Part shown: positions 52,322-61,786 of the stretch, piece by piece | Layout: every line of letters starts with the position of its first letter | How positions within the stretch are numbered: position 1 is the stretch's first letter | DNA from: an uncultured Chloroflexales bacterium | GTDB taxonomy: Bacteria > Chloroflexota > Chloroflexia > Chloroflexales > Chloroflexaceae | Assembly: GCA_937918935.1 (NCBI GenBank) | Contig: CAKZSI010000009.1 | Span: 46,672 to 110,671, forward strand | Reading direction: 5' to 3' | DNA length: 64,000 bases | The notes under the pieces: model-generated | Database searches by the model: none | Told to the model about the DNA's origin: nothing | What the model saw: only the letters and a program-made list of their open reading frames with translations | Made by a program: the position numbers and the translations under genes

Positions 52322-54715
52322 CTACACCTCCATCAACCCTGCCACCGCCTCGAACAGATCCTCGGCGTTGGGCTTGGAGAAGTAGTCGCCATCGCTGCCG
52401 TAGGCCGGGCGGTGGGGGCGGGCGGTGAGCGTGACCGGCGGAGCGTCCAGGTGCCAGTAGCCGCCCTGCACCTCGAGCACCTGCTGGAGCATATAGGCCG
52501 AGGCGCCGCCCGGCACGTCCTCGTCGAAGAAGATCACCCGGCTGGTCTTCTTGAGCGACTCGCCGATGACGCCGTGCAGGTCGAAGGGCAGCAGGGTCTG
52601 GACATCAATCACCTCGACATCAATCCCTACCTGCTCCAGGGCCTCGGCGGCCTCCAGGGCGATGGCGCAGCAGGCGCCGTAGGTCACCACCGTCACATCC
52701 GCGCCGGGGCGCAGGATCTCGGGCACACCCGGCGGGATGCTGTACTCGCCGAGGTTGGCGGGCAGGCGCTCGCGGCGGCGGTAGCCATTGAGCGGCTCGA
52801 CCACCAGGGCCGGTTCTTCGGCCCGCAGCAGGGTGGTGTAGAAGCCGGCGGCGCGGGTCATGTCGCGGGGCACGCAGATATGCATGCCGCGTAGCAGGTG
52901 TACCAGGGCGCCCATCGGCGAGCCGGAGTGCCAGATGCCCTCCAGGCGATGGCCGCGGGTGCGCACGATGACCGGGGCGGCCTGGCCGCCGCGGGTGCGC
53001 CAGTGCAGGCTGGCCAGGTCGTCACTCAGCGGGCTGAGGGCGTAGAGGATGTAGTCGAGGTACTGGATCTCGGCGATCGGGCGCAGGCCGCGCATGGCCA
53101 TGCCGATTGCCTGGCCGATGATCGTCGCTTCGCGGATGCCGGTGTCGCTGACCCGCAGCGGGCCGTACTTCTGTTGCAGGCCGCTCGTACCCTGGTTGAC
53201 ATCGCCGAGCGCGCCAACGTCCTCGCCGAAGATGCACACGCGCGGGTCGCGGGCCAGCCAGGCGTCAAAGGTGGCGCGGATGATCTCGAAGCCGCGCACC
53301 TCCGGCGCATCGGCGGCGTAGCGCAGCGGGACGGCCGGCACGCGGGCGGCGGCGCTGGCGTCCTCTCGATAGAGGTGTGAGCCGTAGCGTTCGCGGCCAG
53401 CTTTGAGCCGGGCGGCGCGCCATGCGGCCAGGGCCTCCCGTGCCGGACCTTCCTTGCCCCGTGTCTGCACCAGGGCGCGGTGGGCCGCGGCCAGCAGCTC
53501 GCGGCGCAGAGGTTTCGGGGCGGCGCGCAGCTCGGCGGCCATGGCGCGCAGGGCAGCGGGGTCGTTGGCCGAGGGGGCGACGGCCAGCAGCAGATTGGCC
53601 AGCTCGTGGGCTTCGGTGCGCGGCTCGGCGAGATAGGCCTCCCAGGCCCGCTCACGGGCGGCCTCAGCTTCTTCGCGGGTCTCCGCCTCGATCGCATCAA
53701 GCTCGTCGGGGTCGGCCAGGCCCGTTTCGAGGATCCAGGCGCGCATGCGTTGCAGCGGGTCGCGAGCGCGCTCCCACTCCAGGCGCTCGGGCGACTTGTA
53801 GCGCTCGTGGCTGCCCGAACTCGAATGGCCCTGCGGCTGGGTCATCTCGGTGACGTGGATGAGGGCCGGAACGTGCTCGGCGCGCGCCCGCTCGGCGGCG
53901 CGCAGGTACACCTCGCGCAGGGCCGGGTAGTCCCAGCCACGCACAGTGTAGAGATCGAAGCCCTGGTTCGAGCCGGGGCGGCGCCGGAAGCCGGCCAGCA
54001 ATTGTGACAGATCGCCGCCGCTGATCTGGTACTCGTTGGGCACGGAGATGCCATAGCCGTCGTCCCAGATCGAGATCACCGCGGGAGCCTGCAGCACGCC
54101 GATGGCGTTGATCGCCTCCCAGAAGAAACCCTCGGCGCAACTGGCGTTGCCGATGGTGCCGAAGGCCACTTCATCGCCGTTGTGGGAGAACTGGCTCAGG
54201 TGGCGCAGTTCCTCGAGTTCACGGTAGAAGCGCGAGGCATAGGCAAGGCCGACCAGACGGGGCATCTGGCCCGCGGTGGGGGAGATGTCGGCGGAACTCT
54301 GCGGAGTGGCAGTCTGGGGCAGCCAGCCGCCCCGGGCGTCGAGCTGGCGGGTGGCGAAGTGGGCATTCATCGCCCGCCCGGCAGTCGCCGGCTCTGCCGT
54401 CACGTCGGTATGGCCGAAGAGCTGGGCGAAAAACTGTTGCGGGGTGAGCAGACCGAGGGCGAAGAGCAGGGTCTGGTCGCGGTAGTAGCCGGCGCGAGTG
54501 TCACCGGGGCGCATCACGCGAGCCAGGGCCAGTTGGGCCACCTCCTTACCGTCGCCGAAGATGCCGAACTTGGCGTTGCCACTCATCACCTCACGCCGGC
54601 CGATCAGGCTGATGTGGCGGCTGAGCCAGCCCAGGCGATAATCCGAAAGCACCTCGGCCTGGGCGAAGGTGAGGGTTGGTCGTTCACGAAGATCAAACTC
54701 GTATTCTTCTATCAT
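52322..54715 (-). CDS. Branched-chain 2-oxoacid dehydrogenase E1, alpha and beta fused
   Basis: A 797-aa TPP enzyme. The alpha part (1-420) has the TPP site [21 protein letters not shown] and a downstream Asp in [12 protein letters not shown]. The beta part (about 465-797) has [26 protein letters not shown] and the C-terminal [20 protein letters not shown]. Usually E1 alpha and beta are separate; the fused form occurs in some Bacteroidota and Chloroflexota. It decarboxylates branched-chain 2-oxoacids and passes the acyl group to E2, not seen here. The LysR gene lies upstream on the same strand. Confidence 0.9.
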   Translation of the reverse strand: MIEEYEFDLRERPTLTFAQAEVLSDYRLGWLSRHISLIGRREVMSGNAKFGIFGDGKEVAQLALARVMRPGDTRAGYYRDQTLLFALGLLTPQQFFAQLFGHTDVTAEPATAGRAMNAHFATRQLDARGGWLPQTATPQSSADISPTAGQMPRLVGLAYASRFYRELEELRHLSQFSHNGDEVAFGTIGNASCAEGFFWEAINAIGVLQAPAVISIWDDGYGISVPNEYQISGGDLSQLLAGFRRRPGSNQGFDLYTVRGWDYPALREVYLRAAERARAEHVPALIHVTEMTQPQGHSSSGSHERYKSPERLEWERARDPLQRMRAWILETGLADPDELDAIEAETREEAEAARERAWEAYLAEPRTEAHELANLLLAVAPSANDPAALRAMAAELRAAPKPLRRELLAAAHRALVQTRGKEGPAREALAAWRAARLKAGRERYGSHLYREDASAAARVPAVPLRYAADAPEVRGFEIIRATFDAWLARDPRVCIFGEDVGALGDVNQGTSGLQQKYGPLRVSDTGIREATIIGQAIGMAMRGLRPIAEIQYLDYILYALSPLSDDLASLHWRTRGGQAAPVIVRTRGHRLEGIWHSGSPMGALVHLLRGMHICVPRDMTRAAGFYTTLLRAEEPALVVEPLNGYRRRERLPANLGEYSIPPGVPEILRPGADVTVVTYGACCAIALEAAEALEQVGIDVEVIDVQTLLPFDLHGVIGESLKKTSRVIFFDEDVPGGASAYMLQQVLEVQGGYWHLDAPPVTLTARPHRPAYGSDGDYFSKPNAEDLFEAVAGLMEV

Positions 54716-54935
54716 TGTTTTTCCTCCGGAGCGTCGTTGGTCCGAATCTCTCAACTAAATGGGGGAAGCGGGGTTCTGCGCGCCCCGGCCTGCCGGGGTG
54801 AAATAGTCGCGTGCGAAATGTTTCTACGCTGTCAGCATAGATCCGGGGTGGGGCCCTGTCCAGTACCTCTTTGGTTCCAGGGTGATACGCCGGTGTGAGT
54901 CGTCTACCTGATGGAAGGAACGTGCCGGGGAAGAC

Positions 54936-55850
54936 CTACCCCGGGCGTGCGGCGGCGACGCTCTCGGTCACGGCGGTGATGAAGCCCTCGGCCACCGCCG
55001 AAAGGGTGGCCTCGCGCCGGTAGACCAGGGCGAAGGTGAAGATGTCGGGCAGGTCGTGGATGGGGAGGGCGGCCATGCCGCTCTGGCGCTCGGCGGGGGA
55101 GAGGAGCGACCGGGGCAGGACGGTGCTGACGCCGCCGTGCTGGACGATCAGCTTGAGGGTGGCGACGTTGTCAATGTTGAGGACGGGGTTGAGTTCGCGG
55201 GAATGCTGGGCGAAGATGCGCTCGAGGATGCGGCGCATGGCGAAGCGCTGGTTGAGCAGGGCCAGGCGTTCGACGAAGAGTTGCTCAACGCTGACCGGGC
55301 GCTCCGCGCGGGCCAGGGGGTGATCGGCGGCCACCAGGAGCGCCAGGCGGTCGCGGTACAACTCGTGGACCACCAGAAAGGGCTGTGAGCGCAAGCGCTC
55401 GGGGGCCAGGCCGAAGAGGCCCAGTTCAAGCCTGCCCTCTTCCACCAGCCCGAACAACTCCTCGGTGCCGCTGACCGTCACATTGACGCGCGCAGCCGGG
55501 AACCGCTGTTGAAACAGAGCGAAGGCCGGGGGTAACAGCGTATCGGAGAGCGGCTCGATGCAACCGACGTTCAGCACCCCGCCGGCCTGGTCGCGCCGGG
55601 AGGCCATACTCTGGCGGGCAGCCTGCATGCGTTCGAGGATGTCGCGGGCATGGGCGATAAAGGCCGTCCCGGCGGGGGTGAGGCTGACCCGGCGGCTCTG
55701 GCGGGTGAAGAGTTCCACCCCCAGTTCCTGCTCGAGGGCGGCGATCTGTCGGCTGAGCACCGGCTGAGCCACGAAACACAGTTCGGCCGCCTTGCGAAAG
55801 TTCTGCGTATGCGCGGCGGCCAGAAAGTAGGTTAGCTTCTGCGCGTCCAT
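54936..55850 (-). CDS. LysR family transcriptional regulator
   Basis: A 304-aa regulator with an N-terminal winged helix (LTYFLAAAHTQNFRKAAELC then QPVLSRQIAALEQELGVELF) and a LysR substrate-binding domain (about 90-295). It lies 220 bp upstream of the E1 gene on the same strand, so it may control E1, although LysR targets are usually divergent. Confidence 0.92.
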   Translation of the reverse strand: MDAQKLTYFLAAAHTQNFRKAAELCFVAQPVLSRQIAALEQELGVELFTRQSRRVSLTPAGTAFIAHARDILERMQAARQSMASRRDQAGGVLNVGCIEPLSDTLLPPAFALFQQRFPAARVNVTVSGTEELFGLVEEGRLELGLFGLAPERLRSQPFLVVHELYRDRLALLVAADHPLARAERPVSVEQLFVERLALLNQRFAMRRILERIFAQHSRELNPVLNIDNVATLKLIVQHGGVSTVLPRSLLSPAERQSGMAALPIHDLPDIFTFALVYRREATLSAVAEGFITAVTESVAAARPG

Positions 55851-56439
55851 TGCACGTCATTGTCTGGACGGCTCACGGCTCCGCGGGGGGAGCGCGTCCA
55901 TGGCCATCATTGTACCAGCCGGGCGGCGGATGCGTCCATCCTGGGGGAAGGAAGACCACGGGTATGCAACGTCTCCGAGGCACACCCCAGCCCCCGCCGT
56001 GGGAGGTGGGCATTGCACAGGCCCCCGGGTGAGAGGGTCTGGGGGGTGAAACCCTTCCAGGAATACTCTGTTTCATCCCAGAGCTGTTCAGCCAGGTCTC
56101 AAGAATGCCTTTGAAGGATTATACTTGTGCATCATTTGTGCAACCAGGGCCACCTTGCACACGATGACAGGGCGCGTAATCTATGCTATACTGCAACAGC
56201 ATCTGCGGAAAGAGGATAAACATCGCGCACATACGACGTACACTGCCGTTGTCACACACGCTTCGGTAGCCGATGGGTTCTATCGGCATAGGGAACTATC
56301 TGGCATGGCGGCGCCGTGGCGCTCAACCCGGTGGGCACGCAGCGACTCAAGACGGCGCCAGCCTCGCGGCCAGGGCAACCAGGCACGGTCGCTGATGCAT
56401 GCGTCTGCGAGGGTGCCACGCGAGCAAAGGAGCGAAGCG
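55851..56439. other. 589-bp divergent region
   Basis: No supported gene. It holds hairpin repeats near 55980-56060, a good plus-strand promoter (56164-56192) and a leader of about 240 nt before the ATG at 56440. A longer in-frame ORF from 56125 would start before the promoter and is not favoured. Confidence 0.55.
56164..56192 (+). promoter_or_regulatory. Sigma-70 promoter of the 56440 gene
   Basis: ATGACA (56164-56169), 17-bp spacer, TATACT (56187-56192). Confidence 0.7.
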
Positions 56440-57045
56440 ATGGGGCGAACCAGCAACTGCCAGCGTCTGGCTACGCAGTTCACGCAGCAACGGCTGTCCA
56501 CGCCTGACGGCGCGATTTTCGTTCCCCCGCAACCCGTGGATCTTGAGCACTGTTTCGTGTTCGACACTGGCGGCGAGATTGACGACGATCCCACCCTCAG
56601 CGCCTTTGAGCACCTGCTGGAGACGCGGCAGTACCGCCTGGCGTTGAGCCTGAGCTGGCGTTGCTATACGACCTACCACACGCTCGATCTGGGGTTGCTG
56701 CGGTTGGAGAATAATCTGCTCTTTGCGGTGCATCAGCTCAACGATGATGCGGGCACTTCGTTGCTGATCGCCTCACTGACCTCGTCGGCCCCGCAGCGGA
56801 TGTTTCACCTCTTTCTGGTTGACTATCTGAGCACCCACGGCTCGGCTTACTCCGTCAGCCTGCCCACCAGTCTGCCCCAGATCATCTGGATCGCCGACCC
56901 GGAACTGGCGCCCCAGACGGTGGTTGCAGCCGGGCTGTTTGGCCTGGTTGCGCCGGCTGGCGCGGCGCTGGCGGTGCGCCAGGTGGTCGGCGATACGACC
57001 TATCTCGGCCAGCGTTCCGAGGGCGAACCGCTGTTTCTCGCGTGA
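56440..57045 (+). CDS. Hypothetical protein, 201 aa
   Basis: Not recognised. No signal peptide. The C-terminal third is hydrophobic but broken by charged residues (IIWIADPELAPQTVVAAGLFGLVAPAG), so a membrane helix is uncertain. AAAGGAG lies seven bases before the ATG. It has its own promoter with a long leader. Confidence 0.6.
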   Translation: MGRTSNCQRLATQFTQQRLSTPDGAIFVPPQPVDLEHCFVFDTGGEIDDDPTLSAFEHLLETRQYRLALSLSWRCYTTYHTLDLGLLRLENNLLFAVHQLNDDAGTSLLIASLTSSAPQRMFHLFLVDYLSTHGSAYSVSLPTSLPQIIWIADPELAPQTVVAAGLFGLVAPAGAALAVRQVVGDTTYLGQRSEGEPLFLA

Positions 57046-57134
57046 TGTAAACGGTCCGGGAGCGTTGCGCCTGCCCAGGGGCCAAAGTTTCGTGGCATGT
57101 CCGCCCCCTCCCTGCCTCGTAGCTTTCGACCAGA

Positions 57135-57737
57135 TTATTGCGCGGTTCCGTACCACTCCTGCAACCAGCGGCGCATCTGGCCAATCTCGGACTCCTGGGC
57201 AGCGATAATCGCCTCGGCAAGATCCTTTAGTTCCTGATGCTCGGCTTTCTGCAGCGCGTCGCGGGCCATGGCAATGGCGCCTTCGTGATGCGGGATCATC
57301 GCTTCAATGAATCGCTGCTCGAAGGGCGCGCTGCCATCGGAGACCACCATCGGCCCCATCTCCATCTGCATGCCGTCGGTCGGCCCAAGGTCTGGATACC
57401 AGGCCGATCGCCACTCCCGCAGTTGCGTGATCTCCGCCTGCTGGACACTGATGATGGCCTCCGCCAGTTGCCGGATCTCCGGACGCGCAGCGTCCACAAG
57501 CGCCTGCTTCGCCATCGCGATGGCGCCCTCGTGATGAACGATCATGCTGTCGATAAAGAGCGCGTCGTATGGCACGCTTCCCATGCCGGGCATCGTCGCG
57601 TGATCCATACCTGTCATGGGTGATACGGCTGTCGCGGAGCGCGCGTCAGGAATAACGGGCGGAGCTGACCCGCACGCGGCGAGCAGTGTTGTCAGGACGA
57701 AGAGCGTACCTGATACGAAGAGCGATGTGATGCGCAT
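57135..57737 (-). CDS. DUF305 lipoprotein
   Basis: A 200-aa lipoprotein. Signal with lipobox LLAAC, lipidated Cys at residue 22. Two DUF305 units each have MIVHHEGAIAMAK or MIPHHEGAIAMAR, a His-Glu helical pair that can bind metal (copper or iron) in this family. Met-rich segments (MTGMDHATMPGM) support a copper-handling idea. Surface or periplasm-side. Confidence 0.88.
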   Translation of the reverse strand: MRITSLFVSGTLFVLTTLLAACGSAPPVIPDARSATAVSPMTGMDHATMPGMGSVPYDALFIDSMIVHHEGAIAMAKQALVDAARPEIRQLAEAIISVQQAEITQLREWRSAWYPDLGPTDGMQMEMGPMVVSDGSAPFEQRFIEAMIPHHEGAIAMARDALQKAEHQELKDLAEAIIAAQESEIGQMRRWLQEWYGTAQ

Positions 57738-57856
57738 CGAAAGGCATCCTTTCCTCAGGCCCGACTCGCATTAGCGTTGCTGTCTGGAGACCCCCCGTAC
57801 CGCTCGTGGCGGGCGTGCCTCACAGCGAAACCGCAACAGGTCTGCCGATTGGAGGA

Positions 57857-57883
57857 GGATGGGGAAACCGGGTTTCCCCATCC
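57857..57883. repeat. Palindrome of the GGAAACC-N-GGTTTCC family, 13-bp arms
   Basis: Perfect arms 57857-57869 and 57871-57883 around one G, in the 299-bp divergent gap between the DUF305 gene and the secreted protein gene. Confidence 0.85.
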
Positions 57884-58036
57884 CCTGCGCGAGTGCAAAT
57901 CCTGTTGTTGATTGCCGAAGGCGCCCCTGATCCCCACCTGTACTAGAAACACCCCTGACGGCGTTTATCCCAACGGGTAATCGTCTTCGGTGAAGAGCTA
58001 GCACACCTGATCACTTTTTTCCACCAATATCATATC

Positions 58037-60787
58037 ATGAAACACGTTCTCCTTCTCACCTTCGTCCTCTGTGTTGTGCTCGGCGGCCTGCCGCGCGCGC
58101 GGGCGCAGGAGGGTCCGACCCTCTTCGCCCCCGACCTGCCCGCGCCTTTGCCGCCGGCCTTCCTCCTCGAGGCGCCGGAGCGCCCCTCGCTGGCCCAGAC
58201 CAGCCTGCGCTGCGTTCAGGCCCTGGCCGACCCGCAGGTGAACATTGCCCCGGCCAGCTCCCCCTGGCGCGTCTTTCGCGAGGGGTGGACCTTCACCACC
58301 GATGTGTCTTTCTCCCCGCCCCGGTCCCTGTTCTTCGGGGCTGCCGGCGATAGCACTCCTCCCAGCGCCTCGGTGGGCCAGGAGATCACCGTCCCCGCTG
58401 CGCTCGCTGAACTCTACGGGAACCTCCGCTATCGCTACGCTTCCGATGCCACCGGCGCCGGCGACCGCTTGCAGGTGGAGCTGTACGAGGTCAACCGCAT
58501 CGATCCCGCCGGCCTGATCGCCCGCATAGAACTGGACACCTCCGGCGACGGCGATGGCAACTGGCGGCTGTTTGAATGGGAGGTGACCGCTCCGGCGGCG
58601 ATCGCCCGCCTGCGCTCCCTGGGGCGGGCCGCGCTGCTCGTCACGGCGCTGAACCCTCCCAATGGCGCGACGCCGCGCCTCTGGATTGATGATGTCTCGG
58701 CCAGCGTCTGCGAACCGGCGGCGAGCCTGGGCGGCCAGGTGCGCCTGCTGGGTGCTGGCGTACCCGGGGCCGATGTGCTGCTCACCCGCACCGCCGCGTC
58801 CGGCGCCGCTCTCGTGGCCCGCGCCATCACGGGGATGGACGGCGGCTACCGTTTTGTCTCGGTGCCCGCGTTAGCTCCTGACACGCGCTACCAGGTCTGG
58901 TTCCATTCCAGCCTGGAGGCCCCGGCCCTCGAACGGACGCGCCTGGGTCTCTGGGCCGGCCCGCAACGCGCCAGTCTGGGGGCCGGAGACGATGCCACCC
59001 TCCCGCCCTTCGAGGTGGCCAACGTGCAACTGGAGGCGCCCGACCCCTTTGCTGCCGTGGTGGCCACGGACACGCGGCCGGCGACCTTCACCTGGCGCAG
59101 TGAACGGGCAGAGGCGGACGAACGTCATCAGTTGTGCCTCTACGACCCGCAGTTGGCCGATCCAGCTACGGGCCTGCCGGTGCGACTCTGCGGCCCATTA
59201 CTCGACCCCGCCCGCGATCCCTTACGCTTCAACCTCGGGCCGGGGAGCTTCGCCAGCGCCCCCGGCTTCCCCTTTGTCTATGGGCGCGAGTACCGCTGGT
59301 ACGTGGTCGTTTATGACCGCGACCCGCAGCGCGATCCGAATTACCAGTACGGTTTCAGCTTCTTCGAACGCGCCGTGCGCCTGCTGCCGGCCCCACTGCC
59401 TGCGCCTGCCGAGCCGCCCGTGCCTACGCCCGGCGACCCGGCGGCGGGCGCCCCCGGGGCGACCTGGACTCTGCTGATCTACGTCGCCGCGGACAATGCC
59501 CTCAGCGACGGGCAGCGGGCGCCGCGCAGCGCCCAGCCGGCCGTCCAGCTCGCGCGGCTGCCGGCCCTGGCAGCGGCTCACCCCAATCTGCGCGTTGTCA
59601 GCCTGGTTGACGAGTACGGCCCCGGCGGGCTGCGGCTATGTTTCTATTCCCCCGGCGGCGCGCCTGACTGCCGGCTGCGCCCCGAGGCCAGCAGCGCCGA
59701 CCCGGCGACCCTGGCCGGTTTCATTCGCTTCGGGCGCGAGCGTTACCCCGCCGCCCGCACCGCCCTGCTGATCATCGCCCCGGCCCAGGCCGCCGGTCTG
59801 CTGGCCCTCGACGAAACCGCTGGCGGGGCGACGCTGAGCCTGCCCGACCTGCAAGCGGCCTACGCCGCCGCGGGGCTGGGCGCGGGCCAGCAACTCGACC
59901 TGGTGATCTACCAGGCGCCGTACATGGGCGCGCTCGACGCCCTGCGGGCCAGCGCCCCCTACGCGCGCTTCGCCGTCGGCTCAGCCGGGCCGATCTGGCA
60001 ACTCGGCCCCTACGACCGGCTCCTGCCCGCCCTCAGCGGCGCCGGTGACCCCGCGACGGCGGCCAGCAACACCGTCGCCGCCTACAGCGCGACCATTGAC
60101 GCCTACCGCGCCGGGCTGGCCCGCAGCCTGGCGGCCTACGACCTGAGCCGCGTCGAAGCCCTGGGTCAGCGGGTGGACGCGCTGGCCAGCGCCCTCAGCA
60201 GCGCACTCGAGACCGATCGGGAGCGCACCCGCCCCCTGACCGTCGCCGCCCGTGCGGCGGCCCAGGTCTACGACGCCTCGGGGAACGGGCGCCACGACCA
60301 GTTGATCGCCATCAACGGCCAGGTCGTGCCGGTTGAAGAAGACGCCCTGGTGGACCTGCGCGACCTGGCCCTGCGCCTGCGCGACAGCGTGGGGATTGAA
60401 TCGGGCGTTCAGACGGCGGCGGCGCAGATCGTTGCGCTCCTGGACGACCAGGCCACCTCGCCGCTGATCGCGGCTGTCCAGCGCTCGGGCCGGGGGAGCG
60501 GCGGCGCGGCAGTGAGTCTGGAGGACGCCACGGGGCTGGCGGTGCTCTTCCCGAGCGGCGAGCGGCTGGGCGGGCAGCCCGCGCTGGCCGCCGGCTACCT
60601 CTACGGCCCCCGGGGCGACGCGCGCAACCCCGATCCGTGGGCGCGGATGCTACGCATCTACCTGCGCGAGACCCTGGGCGCGGGGCCGGGCGGGGTGACC
60701 GAGGGACCGGCGGCTTCACCACGCTTCCAGCCCCTGATCGGGTGGACGGTGGAGACCAGCGTCTGGCTGCCGGTGGTGCGGCGGTAG
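58037..60787 (+). CDS. Secreted clostripain-like (C11) protein lacking the catalytic dyad
   Basis: A 916-aa protein. A signal peptide is clear (residues 1-23, ending ARA). About 60-225: beta-sandwich. About 228-300: carboxypeptidase-regulatory-like segment. About 475-720: the C11/clostripain fold (WTLLIYVAADNAL, VVSLVDEYGPGGLRL). At the expected His the sequence reads LLIIAPAQAAG and at the Cys LVIYQAPYMGALDA, so both catalytic residues are absent. It may bind rather than cut peptides. No ribosome site is visible; a TATCAT box lies just before the ATG, so it may be leaderless. Confidence 0.78.
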   Translation: MKHVLLLTFVLCVVLGGLPRARAQEGPTLFAPDLPAPLPPAFLLEAPERPSLAQTSLRCVQALADPQVNIAPASSPWRVFREGWTFTTDVSFSPPRSLFFGAAGDSTPPSASVGQEITVPAALAELYGNLRYRYASDATGAGDRLQVELYEVNRIDPAGLIARIELDTSGDGDGNWRLFEWEVTAPAAIARLRSLGRAALLVTALNPPNGATPRLWIDDVSASVCEPAASLGGQVRLLGAGVPGADVLLTRTAASGAALVARAITGMDGGYRFVSVPALAPDTRYQVWFHSSLEAPALERTRLGLWAGPQRASLGAGDDATLPPFEVANVQLEAPDPFAAVVATDTRPATFTWRSERAEADERHQLCLYDPQLADPATGLPVRLCGPLLDPARDPLRFNLGPGSFASAPGFPFVYGREYRWYVVVYDRDPQRDPNYQYGFSFFERAVRLLPAPLPAPAEPPVPTPGDPAAGAPGATWTLLIYVAADNALSDGQRAPRSAQPAVQLARLPALAAAHPNLRVVSLVDEYGPGGLRLCFYSPGGAPDCRLRPEASSADPATLAGFIRFGRERYPAARTALLIIAPAQAAGLLALDETAGGATLSLPDLQAAYAAAGLGAGQQLDLVIYQAPYMGALDALRASAPYARFAVGSAGPIWQLGPYDRLLPALSGAGDPATAASNTVAAYSATIDAYRAGLARSLAAYDLSRVEALGQRVDALASALSSALETDRERTRPLTVAARAAAQVYDASGNGRHDQLIAINGQVVPVEEDALVDLRDLALRLRDSVGIESGVQTAAAQIVALLDDQATSPLIAAVQRSGRGSGGAAVSLEDATGLAVLFPSGERLGGQPALAAGYLYGPRGDARNPDPWARMLRIYLRETLGAGPGGVTEGPAASPRFQPLIGWTVETSVWLPVVRR

Positions 60788-61251
60788 GGAAGGAGGGGCA
60801 GCGCGGATTCGAATGTGAGAGCTTCTTCACACCTCCCGGCCCGCGGGTTCGCAGCGCCCCTCCGACAGGGGGCGCTGTTTTTTGCCTTATCTCCGGTTAC
60901 ACACGTTTGCTACACTCGATGCAAACACCAGAGCAAGCCGGTCATCGTGCGCATTTGCGGGTGATAATCTGAGTATGCTGGTGCGTAGAGCAGGTGCTCA
61001 AAGAGGGAGGGTGAGCGAGGACCAGGCCGTACCCAAATCACTCCAAAAGGTCGGCGCAGCGCCGTGGGTGTTGCATTACTTGCAACACGGGTGTGCTAAA
61101 AAAAGGCGAACCGCAACCCAGCACGGTGGTCATCGTGTCCGTGGCGTCCGGCACTGACAACCGGGCCACTGCGCAGCGGTCTGGCGACTCCCGCTGCCGC
61201 GAAAAAGTCCGGCTGGCCCGAACCACGGGCCATAGATAGCAGGAGACCAGT
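60788..61251. other. 464-bp gap before the CRISPR-linked region
   Basis: No supported gene. It holds the terminator at 60852-60883, an operator-like inverted repeat GTTTGC (60905-60910)/GCAAAC (60921-60926), and a hairpin at 61214-61232 just before the broken HTH gene. Confidence 0.5.
60852..60883 (+). terminator. Rho-independent terminator of the clostripain-like gene
   Basis: 9-bp stem CAGCGCCCC/GGGGCGCTG, 8-nt loop, then TTTTTT. Confidence 0.92.
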
Positions 61252-61440
61252 ATGAAGCGATCAACCAACAAAATCGAACAACTCCTCCTGGCTCATCCCG
61301 AAAGGCTAACCCGGACCGAATCTGGCGTGTCATCTGGGGGTGGACCGAACCGGAATTGTTCTGGCAGCCATGACGAATCCTTTCGCGAGCATCGCGAGCC
61401 ATACACACATTTACACCGCCTCAGCGAACAGGCGGCGCGG
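61252..61440 (+). pseudogene. Broken HTH regulator upstream of cas3'
   Basis: The ATG at 61252 with AGGAG seven bases upstream opens MKRSTNKIEQLLLAHPERLTR, typical of a winged-helix or WYL-type regulator N-terminus. After the codons for RTE the expected recognition helix (LACHLGVDRTGIV) continues in the +1 frame, so one base seems inserted near 61324. Neither frame goes on to a recognisable C-terminal domain. It appears a decayed relative of the regulator often next to type I-D cas genes. A sequencing error alone would not restore the missing rest. Confidence 0.55.
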
Positions 61441-61447
61441 AGACATC

Positions 61448-61574
61448 GGTAGCGACATTGCATTATGTGGTAGCGACGTTGCACTGCAACGTCGCTACCG
61501 ATTTCAATCCCCTGGCGCGGATTGATGTTCGTTACGGCGCCGTGGTAGCAACGTTGCACTGCGACGTCGCTACC
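61448..61574. repeat. Palindromic repeat cluster GGTAGCGACGTTGCA
   Basis: Two palindromes, 61469-61499 (perfect 15-bp arms around C) and 61544-61574 (same with small changes), start 75 bp apart. A half copy lies at 61448-61463. They lie between the broken regulator and cas3'. Not a CRISPR array: too few, and the spacing is not repeat-spacer. Confidence 0.75.
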
Positions 61575-61786
61575 AGGGTGGCATCTCCTATTCGCCTGCG
61601 GTGGCAGAAGCATGCGGGCTTCGCCAGGGTGCGCACCCGCCGCATGCGCAAAAAGGTCTTGCGGAGAGGCACAGCTTCCCCGCGTCTCTCTGCCAGAAGG
61701 CATCTTGCGCGCTGCAATTCCACAACGCCAGCGTCAGGCGTCTGTAGCTTTTAGTCGAAGAAGATGAAGCAAGATAGGAGACCGTC
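61453..61786. other. 334-bp gap before cas3'
   Basis: Apart from the palindromes, nothing recognisable. No convincing cas promoter was found. Confidence 0.45.

Noticed and set aside
61448..61574. CRISPR array
   Set aside because: Only two or three copies, palindromic to the centre, irregular unit; no repeat-spacer periodicity.
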